Assembly (NCBI GenBank): GCA_020746835.1
Contig: JAGPNK010000002.1
Coordinates: forward strand, 2,294,001 to 2,358,000
Source of the DNA: Stachybotrys elegans
Lineage: Eukaryota; Ascomycota; Sordariomycetes; Hypocreales; Stachybotryaceae
Reading direction: 5' to 3'
DNA length: 64,000 nt
The notes under the pieces were generated by a model. That model saw nothing but the letters and a program-made list of their open reading frames with translations, had not been told where the DNA came from and did not search any database. The position numbers and the translations under genes were made by a program. The stretch's first letter is position 1; each line of letters begins with the position of its first letter. This document shows, in pieces, positions 62,672-64,000 of this stretch.

Positions 62672-63381
62672 CACACGGCGACTCACCTGACCCATGATCA
62701 AGGCAGGTATCCGGCCGTCACTTGACGCCTAGGGTGAGACATACGGTGGGAGCTGCCCTCCTAGTTCCGCTGAAAGCATCGCTTATTACCACCTGTAGTA
62801 TGGTCTCGCCCCTCCCCAAGCTATCTGCCGTGGTGTGGTTCCCCTCGTTGTATTACGGAGCAATCCGACCAAGCCGATGTTGGTTGGAGTCTCGGAGAAG
62901 ATGCTTCGACCGGGGGAAAGGAATGGAACGGTACCAGACGCTCATGTCGGGCCAGGCTGATACCCAGTAGCTTTCCCCGGTGATCTGCACCACCCTCTGG
63001 CCTGAAGGCCTACCTAGGTACTTGCTGATAAACACCACTCTGGCAAAAGTAATTCTCAAGATAACACGAAATAATGTCTTGCCCAAGTAAAAATAATAAT
63101 AAAAATAAATCAAGAATAAGAAAGTGTAATACCCGTTCATTCTCTGATGCTGTGTTTCCATCGCTCCTGCCTTTCCCCATGCGCCATCGCACGTCACCAC
63201 ATCCAAGTTAATCCGGTTCCAGCCGCTGCGATAACATCAACCAATCGATAGCACAGCATCGCTCGAGCAAACCCCAACACCGCATAGTTGCCCAAGTCAC
63301 CAAATCACGCTCCCATCCGGCCATCCATCTGATGAATTGAATTATCGCCAGCGATTTCAGTCGTCATCATCAACCGGAACC

Positions 63382-64000
63382 ATGGCCGATCACGAGCATT
63401 CCGTGATTAGGCATAATGACCATCTCCTCCTTGTAAGTCCCCCGGCAGCGGAGCGATCTGGATGTCCGCTCTCTATGAGATGGGCTGACTGACTGACTGG
63501 CTTCCCGTGCAGGATCAGCCACTCCTCCGCCTCCCCAACGAGCTTCTACGCAAGAATTTCCGCTCCGCCCACTTTACCATCGAAAAGGACACCTCCGCCC
63601 TCAAGACGCTGCTCAAGGATTCGGCTACGACAGCCGTTTCGGGCCGTGCCTCGCAGCAGGATGTCCTCAAGAACCTCGACGCCATGATCGCCAAGATGCG
63701 CGGTGTCAAGCGCAAGCTCACCGCCTATGCCGACGAGGAGGCTCGCCTTCACAACCAGGTCCACGCCCGCGTGTCCCACCTCGACGAGCTTTACACGATG
63801 AAGAGCGTCGACGACGTCAAGTACGACACCTGGAGCCGCCGCCGTCTCGACCGCCTGCTTGCCGACCACCTCCTCCGCCACGGCTACAATGACACCGCCA
63901 GTGCTCTGGCCGCAGACAGGGGCATGGAGGCCCTCGTAGACGTCGAGACGTTTGTCGGCCTGAGTCGTATACAGGAGGCCCTCAAGAGGGGTAGTGTGAC
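63382..64000 (+). CDS. GID9: GID/CTLH E3 ligase subunit Gid9 (Fyv10/MAEA), partial, 3' end beyond window
   Basis: Exons 63382-63432 ([17 protein letters not shown]) and 63513 to the right edge. The 80-nt intron has GTAAGT and a GACTGACTGACTGG run before CCGTGCAG. The visible 180 residues contain a coiled-coil region ([18 protein letters not shown]), a LisH motif at about 125-155 ([21 protein letters not shown]) and the start of the CTLH domain ([12 protein letters not shown]). This order is that of Fyv10/MAEA. The RING-like domain expected at the C-terminus lies outside the window. Gid9 pairs with Gid2 as the catalytic module of the GID ubiquitin ligase that degrades gluconeogenic enzymes when glucose returns. 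RanBP9/Gid1-type subunits also have LisH-CTLH but begin with SPRY, which is absent here. Confidence 0.9.

Larger units (their letters stand above)
60928..63381. promoter_or_regulatory. Divergent promoter region CBF1 / GID9
   Basis: About 2.45 kb with no supportable ORF. It holds two CACGTG cores (61718-61723 and 62026-62031), a long pyrimidine-rich run around 61495-61570, a (CCAT)n tract at 62650-62671, and an AAAATAATAATAAAAATAAA stretch around 63090-63110. The CACGTG cores could be targets of Cbf1 itself. Confidence 0.55.

Overview
The window is nuclear DNA of a filamentous ascomycete fungus. Most genes carry short GT-AG introns (48-75 nt) with CTRAY-type branch points close to the acceptor. 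The gene content fits the same group: a Zn2Cys6 regulator, a HeLo-domain protein, a fungal INSIG, an Npy1-type Nudix enzyme and a SidJ-type DUF1749 esterase. A Sordariomycete is the best guess; I cannot fix the order or genus from sequence alone. Nothing looks like a secondary-metabolite cluster, an intact transposon, an rRNA, a tRNA or a CRISPR array.

Layout. 0-2 kb: 5' part of a Zn2Cys6 transcription factor (minus), running off the left edge. 3.9-5.9 kb: a HeLo-domain protein with a C-terminal protein-kinase fold whose catalytic loop is broken; its architecture resembles MLKL. 8-13 kb: an Ark1/Prk1 (NAK family) kinase and the ribosome-assembly WD40 protein Mak11. 16.3-17.6 kb: an INSIG-domain membrane protein. 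21-22.6 kb: a LON-domain/RING protein. 23.7-28.9 kb: two consecutive minus-strand genes for low-complexity proteins I do not recognise, the first with a WG/GW-rich tail. 29.5-30.3 kb: TIM23. 31.4-32.7 kb: a vacuolar PQ-loop transporter, divergent from the NADH pyrophosphatase NPY1 (33.8-35.2 kb). 35.3-38.5 kb: TTI1, divergent from a DUF1749 esterase (39.0-40.0 kb). 40.9-46.2 kb: a full-length ABCC (Ycf1-type) transporter. 46.2-55.6 kb: a 9.4 kb block without a convincing gene. 55.6-57.6 kb: a DUF2841 (YDR124W-like) protein. 59.9-60.9 kb: the bHLH factor Cbf1. 63.4 kb to the right edge: the 5' part of GID9/Fyv10, divergent from Cbf1.

Most genes are housekeeping: TORC1/ATM-family kinase assembly (Tti1), protein import (Tim23), endocytosis (Ark1), 60S assembly (Mak11), vacuolar transport (ABCC, PQ-loop), catabolite degradation (Gid9), NAD(H) turnover (Npy1), sterol control (INSIG) and the CACGTG regulator Cbf1. 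The items most worth a second look are the HeLo-pseudokinase gene, the WG/GW-rich protein, a 23-nt microexon, a GC-AG intron, two introns that stay open when retained, CACGTG palindromes in the TIM23 and CBF1/GID9 promoters, and several local tandem or inverted repeats in the gene-poor intervals. Exon boundaries were deduced by reading splice consensus and frame. They are not backed by transcript data.
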